From contig JARCOQ010000006.1 in the NCBI GenBank assembly GCA_029207755.1, positions 22,170,890 through 22,234,889 on the forward strand: a DNA stretch of 64,000 nt, written 5' to 3'. The position numbers and the translations under genes are program-made. The stretch comes from Chamaea fasciata. Lineage: Eukaryota; Chordata; Aves; Passeriformes; Sylviidae. A model generated the notes under the pieces. That model made no database searches, had not been told where the DNA came from, and worked only from the letters and a program-made list of their open reading frames with translations. Shown piece after piece: positions 25,401 to 37,947 of the stretch (the first letter of the stretch is position 1; every line of letters starts with the position of its first letter).

Positions 25401-25672
25401 ACATATCAGTTAAGATATACAAAATATGTCAAGAGATGCTTACTAATTTTTATGGGGAGGTGAGGCAGCAGAGCTGGGAAAAGCAGCCAGAATTCAGAGC
25501 AGAAGCTGAGGCAGGGGAATGACTTTAGCTACTGCGTACTGGTTTCATCACTGAGTTAACTCCACTGAATTGTATTTGAATTGTTTTCAGTTATTCTTGC
25601 TTTTTAACCAAGTTACAATAACAAATCATAACATGCATTAATGCATAAATATAGAATTTTAATCGGAGTGTT
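19467..25672. other. TBC1D1 intron downstream of the CpG island
   Basis: GC content falls quickly after about 19,520. No coding exon is recognised. Landmarks are a 20-bp tandem duplication at 22,046-22,085, a pure A run of about 22 bases at 22,297-22,318 and a T run of about 23 bases near 25,280-25,302. No open frame resembles the PTB1 exon of TBC1D1. Confidence 0.6.
22046..22085. repeat. 20-bp tandem duplication, two units
   Basis: The unit ACACATTTAGTTAAAAGAGA is present twice in a row (22,046-22,065 and 22,066-22,085) with no differences. Confidence 0.92.
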
Positions 25673-26550
25673 TTCACAGAATAAGCAGAGTTGGAAGGGA
25701 TGCACTAGGATGAAGCCCAGCTTCCTGGCCCTGCACAGGACACCCCCAAGGGTCACACCACGTGCATCATCCAAACACTTCTTGAGCTCTGTCAGGCTTG
25801 TACTGTGATCACTTCTCTGGGGAGTCTGTTCCAGTGCCCAACCACCCTCTGGGCAACGCACCTTTTTTTAATATCCAACTTAAACCTCCCTGACACAACT
25901 TCAGGCCATTTCTTCATGTCCTGTCAGTGGTCACCACAGAGAAGACATCAGTATTTGCCGCCCCTCTTCCCCTCATGAGGAAGTTGTTACTGCAGTGAGG
26001 TCTCTCCTCAGTCTCCTCAAGGCTGAATTGACCAAGTGCCCTCAGCCACTCCTCACACAGCTTCCTCTCAAGGCCCTTCACCATCCTCATTGCTCTCCTT
26101 TGGGCACATCCTAACAGCTTTATATCCTTATTATACTGTGACACCCAAAACTGCACACAGCGCGTCAGGTGAGGCTGTACCAGCTCAGAGTAGAGCAGGA
26201 CAATCCCCACCATTACCTGGCTGGTGATGCTGTGCCTGATGTACCCCAGGACAGCGTTGTCCCTCCTGGCTGCCAGGGCACTGCTGACTCATGTTCAACT
26301 TGCCTGTGGGTCAGGACCCCCAGGTCCATTTCCATGGCACTGCTTTTCAGGACCTCATTCCCCAGGCTGTCTGTACATCCAGGGTTGCCCCATCTCAGGT
26401 GCAGAATCTGGCACTTCCCCGTGTTGAACTTCTGTGGTTATTGCCCAGTCTGCTAGTTTATCAAGGTTGCTCTGCAGGGACTCCCTGCCTTTGAGAGAGT
26501 CACAGCTCCTCCCAATTTTCTATCATCTGCAAACTTGCTTAGTATCCCTT
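25673..26550 (-). mobile_element. CR1 LINE, antisense 3' fragment
   Basis: Read on the minus strand, this is the 3' part of CR1. The + strand begins TCACAGAATAAGCAGAGTTG, the reverse complement of a CR1 tail, then shows diagnostic pieces of ORF2 in reverse. The minus-strand translation around 25,914-26,213 contains VQPHLTRCVQFWVSQYNKDIKLL and GLERKLCEEWLRALGQFSLEE, matching the reverse transcriptase C-terminal region (family form VRPHLEYCVQFW...YEERLRELGLFSLEK). The upper-coordinate end near 26,550 corresponds to the segment coding for the FADDTKL region. Stops and frameshifts show it is inactive. It lies opposite to TBC1D1 transcription. Confidence 0.93.
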
Positions 26551-29500
26551 CTTTAAAGTAAAATCTTTCTGAAAAGCTTGGTTTTCTTACTGAGAAGCAA
26601 GAGGGAGGTTCAGGCACCTTTACTCTGTTTCAGTGGACTAGAGCGTAACAACAGGATTACTGCTGCCTCTTTTCCTTTGTGCTTTCAAGTTCCCAAAAGA
26701 CTAGGCCAGTATTCCTGGATCAGCTGGCCAGGGGTATGAAAACTGCAGTTCTTAGCCTGGATGAAATCCCCTGTGGGTTGCATCTATGGTAGTGAATGCC
26801 ATACAGCAACATATTGTTCAAGGGGGGCTGCTGGTGCTGAGGATAGTCACTCTGGGAAGTGACTTCTACTTTGAATTGGCCCTAATTTGGTGCTGTGAAC
26901 CAAATGCCTGCAATGAAATGCATCACAAAATAAAGGTTTAGTTCTGATTAAATGGATGACAGTTCTGGTATTTTGAGACACCCCCATAATGTAGTCTGTC
27001 ACACAAGAAGTGGAATGAGAGAATCCACTCTGAAACACATTCCTTGTTCAAAATAAAATAGTGAAGCAGTCACACCAGATTATACTTCAGAGTCCAGTTA
27101 GAAAAGCTGGGCAAACAGCATACACATGGCTTTGGCTATGTGGACACACTGTGGCACAGTGGATGGCCCTGATGGAGGAAGTAGGGGCCCATCAGGGAAT
27201 TTTTGTTTTATTGGGATGTTGACATTTTTGGCTAATGCTTAGTGAAAATATCAGGCCTGAAGAGGTTATCTGAAATTTCTGTGCGCTAGACTTCTGCCTG
27301 TTTCTAACTGAAGAACTGTGAAGAGAGTGTAAAAATGTTTGTTGTCTTCCATTCTCATGGCTCTGTGTATGTAAGCACACATGCTGATGGTTGCATTTTA
27401 AAAGCAAACCAAACGTTATTCTGGAGTATCTGGAAGCTTCTTTCCAACTCAAAAGTTGCTAGCTTTGGACATCTTTATGTCCAAAGTGAATGTTTTACTT
27501 TATACCTTTGCAGCACCATCACTATAATCAAAAGCATTTTTTTTTTCCAGGGGAAACCTTTGAAATGCAGCTACCAAACAGGATTTTCAGGTACAGATAT
27601 TCTGTGAAATTGCAGGTTTGGGGAAAAGAGGCTGCTTATGCATAGTTGCACAGGCACACTCCCTGCTACTGAAAATGGCAAAGCTGAGCTAAACTAAATA
27701 GCTTCTTTCTTTTCTTTTGTTTTCTTTTCTTTGGTTTTTTTTGATGAACCATTTTGGGGGATTTATGTGTTTTTCTCAAGGACCCATGTAACCAAATATC
27801 TTACTTTTACCAGATTTTAACAGTTACCTCTGTATATTTAGTGAACTATTGGTCTGCTGCTGTAGTACCAATGAGGTGAGCTCACTGAAGCCGTTGTCAT
27901 GGAAATTTGGATGGTTGGCACTAAATGTTTCATGCTGGTTTTGTTTCTGTGGAGCTTTTTATAGCTTCTAATCTCCTCAAATGCAAGTCATGGAAAGGGA
28001 AATTTGTAGAAGTGCTTTGGAGTTTTAGACAATTATGTACAAGGAGCTTGTCTTTAAAACTGGTGTTACTTACGCAGAACCTGAACCAGTAGTATGTTTT
28101 GGAATTTCAGATTTGGGTATGTCCCATTGGAATATAACCTACAGACTTTATCATTCTGTGAAAGCAACAGTTCTGCATGACATACAGTCACTGAAGGCTG
28201 ACCTTTTTAGACTAAAAGGCTAAAACATATTTTTTAATGTGCAAACACAGTTCATGCAGCTGATGTGGTTTTGTTTATGAAATGTGGAATCATATTAAAA
28301 AATTTATTGTGGTTTGTTGTAATTCCATCAGCATTTTTTTTCTTCTGTTTTACAGCAGAGAAGGATGAAAACTGGTAAACTAACTGCTTTTTTAAGTGAA
28401 AGTCAGAGTAGTGTTCATGGGATGTTTAGTCATTACTTTCCCATCCTGTTCTCCTGTGAGTTGACCTGAGGCAGCTGAAATCTGTTACTGTATGACAAAG
28501 CAGTAAATGTGCTCATCCACAAGAAAATCAGTTCACCAGGATTTTGTACCAGTCAGGCAGAATACTGGAAAAAGCTGATCAGCTTCTTCGCTCCAGTTCC
28601 CATGGGGCCTTCATAAGTTTAATGTTCAAGTAAAATTCCAATTAAAAACATCATCTGTTCCTCTGCCTCCCACCAGCAGCCCTAGGAAGAAGGGCTGTGT
28701 GGCTGGCTGTTTCCTTTGGAAGTCTGTCAACTCTGTTGTCAGAGTAAGAGATGGTGTTTTACTCTGCTGCAGATAAAACTTACACGTCACGTCAATCAAA
28801 AGCATTCATAGGTTGACTTCCCCCCACTACCTTCCTTTGTGAAAATGTCAAAATAAATTTTGAGGGGAGGGAGATTTTGACACGTATTTGGGTCAGCTGT
28901 CAAGAAGGTTGTATCAGAAGTAACCTTAGTTATAATGAGGATACACATGGAGTTTTCCTCCTTTCTTGTTTGGAATTGGATATTGATTAAAAGGACAGAA
29001 GAATTCAGGCTTTTTTATTTTTTTAATTTGTAAAGAAATTATATTCACTTCTGTCTGTTTTGCTAACCCCTATTTTGCCAGTTGTACTAATTTTGATGAC
29101 TGCCAGAAGCCCAAGAGCAGAGGAGACCAGGCGAGAGCCTGTTTTCTATTGTACAAATGAAATTTGTTCTGATTAATAATTTTAAAAAAAACGAAAAAAC
29201 GTTGCTACCTAATTTCCTGTTTTAAGTCCTGTTATTGCCTTTCAGTTATAAAATACAAATTATCTGCTCCACCTCAAAAAAAAAATCAAAACAGAAATGA
29301 ACTCTTGTCCTGAAAGCTTTAAAACGCTATTGCTGTCTTTTTCCATTTATAGCTATTTAAGAATAGGCTTCCTTCTGTTTACCACCCCATAGCCTCCGGC
29401 AAGGTCCTAAGCCTGTCTCAACCCTGTGAAGGGAGCTGCTTGCAGTTCCATCTTGCACTTCTCCCAAAAAAAAAGATTTAATCTCTGTTGATAATGAACA

Positions 29501-32500
29501 CAGATATTTCTAGTTATTGCTTAACAACAGGTACTGCATTGTTCAGTACTCAGCTTGTAAAACGTGAGCCAGGGACCCTGTAGGTATGACCAGCAGCTAT
29601 TTCTATGTCTTGAAATGCTGTTTTCATTTGCAAAATTGTGTGAAAAGAAACCTTTGAAACAAAATATGGAGAAAATACATCTGAAGATGTTAATGCCTTA
29701 TTTGAAATATCTTTCGATTTATTTCACAGTTGATCTGTATGTGTTTATGGTACTGAATGGAGGAGCTGATAAAGCTGTGCAGGATGAAAAGTAATGGTTT
29801 TTATTGTAAGGACAGAAAGGACTGGGCAAATATGAATTAGTGAACACTGTGTGATAAGCCCACTAGGTATACGGCTGAGTATACCTATATTCTTCCCAAA
29901 AGCACAATTTGTAGGAATACTCTCTTCAGAACCAGTCAGGTGCTGTTGCATTTGGAGGTATTCTAAAAGCATATGGAGACTTTGCCAACTGCAGTTTACT
30001 TCTGGGTTATGCATTTTCATGGGGAAGGATCCAATGGTAAGAGCATATCTAGGACATGGCAATTTATTTATGGAGAGTTGAGAGAGCTTTTGTTGTGTTT
30101 CAGGCTTCAAATAAGGTATGTCTTAAAAGCATGTGTAAGAAGCCCTCTAAGTGTATCAGCAACATGATGCATCTCTCTCGGGGAGAAAGCACCATCACAA
30201 AACAGAACAGTCCAATTTCATTAGAATACTGAGTGCACTTAAGTTCTATTTCTGAGCTTGTTTACAATACTCTCTGAACAAATTCTGCAAATATTGGTTT
30301 GGGTTTTAGTTTTTTTTTCTGAAGGAAGTAAAACCTTTTGTATCTCTTTAAATTACATGGAGTGCTCTCAAACTCACGTGATTTTGCAAAAAGTGTACTC
30401 TTTTCTGTCTGGCTAAGGAATCATGAGGAATGTTCTTGAGCTGAGATTTGCCTGTAATATTAAAAGGAATGCAATACTGTGAAAGTAGCATACTCATGAC
30501 ATCAGTCTGCAGTACTTTAACAATCTTCTGGAGGTAGCACTTGATGTGTGTGGGAAGTCTAGTCCCCTTGACAGTTTTTTATTATAATCTGTAAACTGTT
30601 AAGAGTATGTGTTGGCTACATAGAGCTCTACTCTTGGTGCTTACTGTGTCAGTCATCTCAGACGGTGCTACTGGCATACGTCCACTCATCCAGGTCAAAA
30701 AGAACTAGATTTAAAAAGATAACTATTCTGCCCCATACAGAATATCCTTTGAATTTTAGTGCAGATTCATCAGCTTCTTACATACGTCACTGCAAAATTT
30801 GAGTCTTAGCCTTATCACCCTCACTTGACGCCCATTCAAACCTTACTAAGGAAACCATGCCCACAAGTAGGCATGTGTATGACTGTTCTTCTTTTCATGG
30901 ATCCATGGTGATATTGAGCTGTTGAGCTCTCCTTTATTAAGGCTGAAACAACACCTCTGTCTTGCTTTTGTAGGTTTCACAGCCCTTCCTAAGCAACACA
31001 CCGGCCCCGTGGTTAGTCCTGATGGCTGCTACCCTGGCTACCCCTCCCAACTCTGTTTGTGCTCCAACTTGTTCTCCTTTTCAAGACATTCATGAGTTTC
31101 CTGGTTAAGTGGGGCACCCAGTGCATCTTATGTACTGTGGAGAGGAATGTGCTGGCCTGATGTGTGGCTGGTGAAGCTGCTAAGAGTGGCACAGTTTATA
31201 GCTCTTTTATGAGCAATGAGGATACAGCAGTAAAATTTGGAATCATTTGTGTTGAGAAGTGAAGTCATGGAGTAAAGGTGACTTGTGTCTCTGTGCACTT
31301 GCCAGTCTTAAGGACTTGGGGAGCTGTTGGTAAGCTTGTCACTTTAGTTCTACCCCTGGTGCATTCACTGTGCGCAGAAAAGCTGACAGGAGCCTGCAAG
31401 GACACTTGTCAGTCAGGGACTGAAGAGCTGTAAGCTTTGTTGTTCCCTGAATTAAATCTGGGTTTGAAAGTGGTTTTGTGGGAGGAATAAAAATCAAATG
31501 AAATCTGTTTATTAAGGGCCAATGGGTAAAAAGGTTTTAAAACAAAAATTTAGGTTAATGACTGGAAAAAGTCATGGAGGTGTAGGAGACTCTTAGAGAC
31601 CAATCTCTAAGCAAGATAACAGAAGAAAAAAAAAACCCTCTGAAGACACTTGAGATAAGACCGGAATATAAAAGGCAATTCACGGAAATAGAAATTAACT
31701 GCAAAAGTTTATAATTCTTTTCTACCTTGAATTTCTGCTAATGCTGGAGTGTAAGGAAATTCTGTCTTGACATTCCTACTTGAAACTTAGCTGGATGTGA
31801 CTCCCAGCATCTCATCAAAGTTTGAAGTTGTATCTAACTTAGAAGTTTGCCTCGCTTTATGTGGGAGACTGCACCATCAGAAGTCACTTCCAAATTAAAT
31901 TATTCTGTGATTTTGGGAGGAGAAATTGTGCAGTATCTTAATTTAAAAGAAGAAGACTATCTGTAAAATATATTCATTTAAATGCTTTTGGTTTAAAAAT
32001 ACCAAACTTTAAATCCTGTGAGTGGAGAAAAGTGTTTGAGAAGTCAGTTGACCACTGCTGTGGGTGAAGGAGTGGTTAGGACAGGAAATGCTTATCTGCA
32101 TTGATTTCTGGACAGCTATTTTGCCACCAGTGTGCTGACAACAGACCAGCTGTTTTTTATTACTTATCAAACTACTGAAATTAAAAATTTAATGCAATCT
32201 TTTTAAAAAAAGCAAGTAAATACTGTACTCTATTACCTTTTATATGTGTTGTGTGTTTTTAAAAAATTTAATTTCTTATTCTGCTACTTTTACAAAATAT
32301 TCCATTATTGTAAATAATTTATGGGTGACAAAAATATTGCTACCTGTCCTGATAGAACTACATGGCTTCTCCCACAGTTAAATAGCTGTGTACACTCTCT
32401 TTTCTGTAGCAGTACTCTCTACTAAAATAAAGAAGGAAAGATAACAGCAAACAGTATTAGATTTCTTGGCATATTTTATTTAGCTTGCTCTATTGATCAG

Positions 32501-33984
32501 GAAAAAAAAAAAAGCAAGTAGAAGCACTTAAAATAATTCAGATGTTCTCTCTCGCTTGAGTAAGCTAGCAAAATTTATTCAAAACATCTACTTGTTTCAA
32601 GAGCTCTGTGAAAGGTTTTCAAGGCTTTGCTCCAGCTGGGATGGGGTGAGACCTTCTGAGGTTCAGCCTAGGAATCTGAGCCTAATGTTTTTCAGTCTCC
32701 AGCAATTCCTGGAGTCGGTTGCACAAGACCAGTTCCTGTCAGCACAGGTCTGTCTTAGGTTAAACAAAACCCCCTATGTCCTTGAAATCATTAAGCTAGT
32801 GCTTGAGCCCTTCACTGACCTGAAGCCTTATGCAGACACTGGTAGGTATAAACAGGTAGATTTGTGCTGCAGGTATAAACATTGCATAACATCCAGAATA
32901 ATAAATCATCCCACTTTTTTCATTTTTCACCTAGTCCTCCCAGCTGATGTGTTAACAGTTCTTTTTCTGCAGTGGCACATTTTCCTTTCTTAGCTACTAT
33001 GTATAAAAAAAAGGAGGAATCTCTTTTTTAGTCTGGTCTTTCTTACCAAGTCAGCTGCTGCATTCAGCTGTTACTGGGCTCTTTTCATTAAAATAGCTTC
33101 TAACTCTTTCTTACGTCTACTGACAGGATAAAGACCTTGACCTCTTACATGCTTGTATGTAAACTTACAGGGTGACTGCTAGTTTCAAGGGGTAAAAATG
33201 CAACTGCAGTTTATATGAGGGGGGAGAGCCGATTTTTGCTCTTCTGATGCAGTAAACCCGTGCATGCTTAAAAATTACTGCCTTTTGTCATGATTTGGGG
33301 CATGGCAAAGAAGCTGTAGCTATTTGTCTTGTAAATGAGTAACATGCACTAGGAAGTCCTAGGTGTTGGTTTGTATTTTGCTTGAATACCCACAAGCCAA
33401 GTCACAAGAATACTCAGCATTTCAGTTCCTTGCTTTGTCTCTGCAAAGTAAACATTCTCATTATAGCAGAAATAATGTGGTACGCTTTAAAAAAACCCAC
33501 AAGTCCTGTGTTATTTTAATGGTTATATATACACGATCTTTTTCTGTATCTAATTCAGACACTCTAAACACAAAACCTTTTCCCTAGTACATTTCAGATG
33601 TGTCTTCTGCTCAGCAGGCTTGCTTGGCCTGAAGTCATAAGAAGGTAATGCTCTGTGTTGGGTACACGTTCATTGTTGCTTACACTGATGTTCTATACTT
33701 AGTTTTGTGGGTTTAGGGAAATAATTTTGGGTCAGCAGTGGTGATTTTTCTAATTACAGAAATAATATTTATCCACTTATTATATATTTATATTAAGAAA
33801 CAAGTCAGAAAACACTTAAGCATAGAAGTATGCTAGAAAAGAGTATTTGCATGTCAGGAAGAAATCCTACCTGTGTGCAGCAGTCTTCCCCCACTGTCTT
33901 AGCAAGTTCAGATTAGTAGGCACAATTACCAATAGGTAAGTATAAAAGCAGTTGGTATCTGTATCACCAAGGTGATCATAGGGT
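26551..33984. other. TBC1D1 intron, mostly unique sequence
   Basis: No exon, RNA gene or transposon recognised. Open frames here, the longest at 32,556-32,993, lack a recognised domain and a convincing donor or acceptor pair. Several A- or T-runs occur. Confidence 0.55.
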
Positions 33985-34182
33985 GACCTCTCAGGAGGTC
34001 ATCTAATTCAGCCCCCTGCTCAAAGCAGGGTCACCCAGAGCAGGCTGCTCAGCCCATGTCCAGTCATAGTTTGCATATCCACAGTGATGGAGGCTCTGCA
34101 ATCTCTCTGAGCAACCTGTGCCAGCTTGTGGCCACCTTTGCTGAAAAAAAAAAATTTTTTTTTCTTATGTTCAGAAAGAGCC
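33985..34182 (-). mobile_element. CR1 LINE 3' tail fragment, antisense
   Basis: The + strand reads AGGTCATCTAATTCAGCCCC, GCTCAAAGCAGGGTCACC, CAGAGCAGGCTGCTCAG, then CCTGTGCCAGCTTGTGGCCA and TTATGTTCAGAAAGAGC. This is the reverse complement of the 3' end of a CR1 subfamily. An A-run followed by a T-run at 34,144-34,162 interrupts it. The fragment is too short to encode anything. Confidence 0.85.
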
Positions 34183-35938
34183 CACAACATTTAAAAGACT
34201 CCAAGCAGCATTAACTTAATTCAGGAGCAACTTCATCCTTGCTGCTTTCTGATACAAATTGAAGAGCCATAAAACCTGATTCTGTTTACATCCTAATTAA
34301 TTTTGGAAGTTTGCAAGAGATGTGGTTACTGATGACCCAGTGGCATGCTGCCTAATCTGGAAATGTTCCAGCTGTGGGTAATAAACATTTGCCAAGGTAG
34401 AACTTACATGTTTATTCTAATAACCTGAAATAATTGTAATATATTTATTTTTAACTACTGTTTACTTCATACTTGTTTACTCAGCATCCAGGTCTATTTA
34501 CTCAGAGAGCCTGTGTCAGAGGATACAGAGGGCAACTGGATTGTTCATTTTCCATACATGCATAAAAAGTCTGGAGTGGTACAGGTGGATAAAAAGAGCA
34601 CAAATCTTGATCAGTCAAAGAGCAGTTCCAGGGAAATAAGTATTTTGGATTTCTTTTTATTCATCATGGATCTTGTCTTTACTAATGAAAATAGATAAAT
34701 GTTTAACATACATAAGCATCACAGGGAAAGTGAAGTGGTGATTTGCTGCTTCTGCTGCATCAATTGCCTAATCATAAGTAATAAAATTTTATTAGCAGGC
34801 TGAAGATTTTTTAAGGTCTGTAAGTGAGAACAGAAGAGTCTGTGTTTTTTAGCAAGTGTAGCACAGAAGCCAGCTGTTACTTATCAATGACATGATTCAA
34901 GCCCTAGCATGTGTGAAAATAAATAAATAAATACTTCCCCTTGATTTTTCATCAAGAGGCCTGCTGACTCTCCTCAGACACAAAGTTTATTAACTACTGC
35001 AGAGTCCTTCTGTGTGATGTAGTGTCTTTCCCTAACCACTGTGCATAAAGTATAGCTGCTGTTGAATAGCTATTTTGTCAATGTCCAAGGTGTTTGATAA
35101 CAAAAACCACTGAAGAAGTTAAATTAAATAGCTGCATATATGTGATGGATCCCTAATGCCTTGTCAGGGCTTTAGCTCAGCTGTAACCCTTGCAGCACCT
35201 GCACTGCTGGAAACTGTCCTTGTAGTCACTGATGTGTGTGTTGCTGGGGGAGCTGAACTGTGGTTGAGATAGTGGTCCTCTTTCCCTGGGTGAGAGCTGA
35301 TGTTCCTGGCTTTACCAAAGTCAGCAAAATTCAGAAAATGCCTCATTCCTTTGCTACTGCCTCTGCAGCCTCAGCAGAAGTGGAGGTGGGATTGCTCGTC
35401 TCTGCTGGTGCCCATGTATCCTGGGCAGCTCAGTAGTAAAATTGTCTGTGGCTGGTGAGCCCAGACACTCTCACAAGAGTAAAACATGTTTATGAAAAAT
35501 TACTAAAACACTTCAAATGTGGATAGAATGAAGTTTTAAATTTTACTGTAATTCTGATATGTTATGCCACTCAAAATTGTTTCTTTGGAGGAATGTTGAG
35601 GAAATAAAACTGAGGTAGACCTTAAGCTCCCCGTAGAGCAAATGCATATTGTTTGAGGTACTAAAGATTTGTTCTACTCTTAATGTTCTTCTTGTGTATG
35701 ATTAAGAAGTTAGGCACAAAGCTGCCTGAGCACAAGACTTTCTGAGGGGTTTGTGACATATCAGAGAATGGACTTATGAATTCCTGATCCTGCTTTTCTT
35801 GCCCATTCTTCCATATTGTCTTTGCTGAATGATTAGCTGATGACTCAGGCCTTGCACTGAAGGATGAAGTAATGCTTCCTGAGTTCCTATTTTGTAATGT
35901 GTTACTGTTTTAAATCTACTAACTATATGCATATGAAT

Positions 35939-36018
35939 ACCTATCTATCTATTTAGCTAGCTAGCTAGCTACCTACCTACCTAGCTACTTACCTAACTAC
36001 CTACCTATCTATCCATAT
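35939..36018. repeat. Compound tetranucleotide microsatellite (CTAT/CTAG/CTAC)
   Basis: About 80 bases of four-base units that shift from CTAT to CTAG to CTAC and back to CTAT, with occasional single substitutions. The mosaic of related units points to repeated slippage plus point mutation. Length is likely variable between individuals. Confidence 0.93.
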
Positions 36019-36993
36019 CTTTATCTTTGTTTCCTTGTCTGTAAAAGGAATCCTATTGAGGTCTTTATGAGCGCCCAGAATATTTATTCAATTTTCACTG
36101 TTAAAATTTTTTTCCCCTCAAAGTCCCTTGCTGTTTCCTCAGTTGGTTTATGCACATTACTGCATTATGATTAAGCAATAGATAACCACAAAAAAAAAAT
36201 GTCTGAACAAAAACAGAGGCCAGGTCTTCCAAATATTCTCTAGGTTTAGTGATGCCTTTTCTCATAGGGGAGGTGGTTCTTCTGGGCTGCTATTTCAGTC
36301 TGCTGCTCCCAGACTTTTTTCTGTACTATCTCCAACCAAATACTTGTAAGTAAAGCGAGTTCCAGTTGATGCTTGACAGGGGAAATTTGTTTTGTCAGGA
36401 CTTTAGCACACTTTGCATGGATTTTTCTCAAACTAACTTTGGTAAATAAAAAAAGCTGGCAGAATTAGCATTTGTAATCATAGATGGTAGCCTCGCATTT
36501 TTTGTTATGGCAGGAGCAGCACAGACTTATAAGAACCTTAATCTCCTAGGTCAGTCAACACAGTGTGATGTAACCAGGCATTGGCCTCACAGCAGCTTAG
36601 CAGTGAGCATATGTGTATCACTACCGTCTAACCATATCAGCAACTGAGACTGTTTACTGTCACTCAAAATGCATCACATGGCAGTTTGGGTTCTAATTAG
36701 AACATCTGTGGTCTGTAGTAGACTACTGTCTCATACAGATGCCCTGCAAGTCATATTGTATGTGAGGTAATATTATTTAAGAGTGTGCTCTAGGATAGTA
36801 GAATAAAAATGAACATCTTAAATAATAAATATAGTTATTAAAAAATACAGCTATTTACATTTAAAAAAACCCCCACCAAACTGCCATAACAATGTAATAT
36901 GCTATTATGAAGGGGAAAGCAAATTTGCAAGAAACTCATTAACCTACGTGGCATGAGTGTTTCAGTAAGAGAAGGGAGTGAAAAATAACAGAG

Positions 36994-37034
36994 ATTATGA
37001 CTTTGCCAATTAATTATGACTTTACCAATTAATT
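36994..37034. repeat. 19-bp tandem duplication
   Basis: ATTATGACTTTGCCAATTA at 36,994-37,012 is followed at once by a copy with one change (TTTACC for TTTGCC) at 37,013-37,031 and the start of a third unit. It sits about 380 bases before the conserved TBC1D1 exon. Confidence 0.88.
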
Positions 37035-37413
37035 AGTCCATGGCTTCTTGTATGCTTTCTGAAGTGCTTCTGTCTTTTGTTTTGAATTGGAATTTGTCAT
37101 GTTATACTGGTTGCTTCAGCGGCAAAAGTTTTACTGAAGATGAAGAGCATTGCAAGGGGCAAAGCTCTTTTGACAAAGTGTTGATGATGGTGAACTCCTG
37201 GCAAGGAGACAAATGAGAAATTCCTCTTCTCAGTGTTTAACTGCTATAATGTGTCTCTTGAATAAATACAGGATCACTTCAACTGGTCTTTTATTTTTGA
37301 AACTAAATTGAAGTATCCTTCCAGAAAAATCACAACAGGGTGCCTCTTAATTTTGCAATTTGTTTCTCATAAAGCACTGGATGCTAATGTGCATTTTTTT
37401 TCCCCTCCTGTAG

Positions 37414-37947
37414 GTGCCTGAGATTATAAGCTCTATTCGACAAGCTGGAAAAATTGCCCGTCAAGAAGAGTTTCAGAATAATCTCTCAGATGTTGAAGAC
37501 CCTTTTGCCAAAAAGTTTGAGGTGCTGTTCTGTGGACGGGTAACAGTAGCCCATAAAAATGCACCTCCAGCACTCATAGATGAATGCATTGAGAAATTTA
37601 ATCGTGCAAGTTGTGCAAAGAATTCAGATTTCAACTCATCATCCCAACAACATGAAACTGCCAATAACTTTGGAGGCTTCTCTTTCAGCAGCAAATTGCG
37701 GTCTGTATTCCAGCCCTTGGTCAATGAAGAGGAGGAAAAAAGGCCAATTAGGAAATCTTTTTCTCAACCTGGACTTCGTTCTTTTGCTTTTAAGAAGGAT
37801 TTCCAAGAGGGAGGCCTTAGGAGTAACAGCTTTGTCAGCTCTTTTGAAGAAGATGCAATTTCACTGAACCTAAAAAGTCAACTCATCTATGGACACAGTG
37901 TTGTGCAGCCAACTGACATTGCAGAGAACCGGACTATGTTGTTTACG
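37414..37947 (+). CDS. TBC1D1: TBC1D1 coding exon: end of PTB1, start of PTB2, AMPK-site linker
   Basis: 534 bases, 178 codons, phase 0 at both ends, between ...CCTCCTGTAG and ACG|GTAAAG. It begins VPEIISSIRQAGKIARQEE, the last helix of PTB domain 1 in TBC1D1 (about residue 140 of the human protein). From codon 34, KFEVLFCGRVTVAHK opens PTB domain 2 and is nearly identical to mammals, as is PPALIDECIEKF. A linker follows, then IRKSFSQPGL: Ser117 of the exon (codon at 37,762) has Ile at -5, basic residues at -3/-4 and Leu at +4, the AMPK consensus, and corresponds to Ser237 of human TBC1D1. The exon ends VQPTDIAENRTMLFT. The linker before the site is about 18 residues longer than the human one as I remember it. 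TBC1D1 is a Rab GTPase-activating protein that holds back transporter vesicles until it is phosphorylated. Confidence 0.97.

Larger units (their letters stand above)
34183..37413. other. TBC1D1 intron before the first conserved exon
   Basis: Intron up to the acceptor at 37,412-37,413. It holds a compound tetranucleotide microsatellite (35,939-36,018) and a 19-bp tandem duplication (36,994-37,034). A GC-richer patch at about 35,160-35,440 is unidentified. Confidence 0.6.

Noticed and set aside
25914..26494. Several overlapping open frames on both strands
   Set aside because: They fall within the antisense CR1. The minus-strand one is a broken piece of reverse transcriptase and not a host gene.
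32556..32993. Open frame of 145 codons
   Set aside because: No recognisable domain. Isolated in an intron and without conserved splice context. Chance is likely, although a lineage-specific transcript cannot be excluded.
35939..36018. CRISPR-like array
   Set aside because: It is a tetranucleotide microsatellite in a vertebrate genome, with no spacers.
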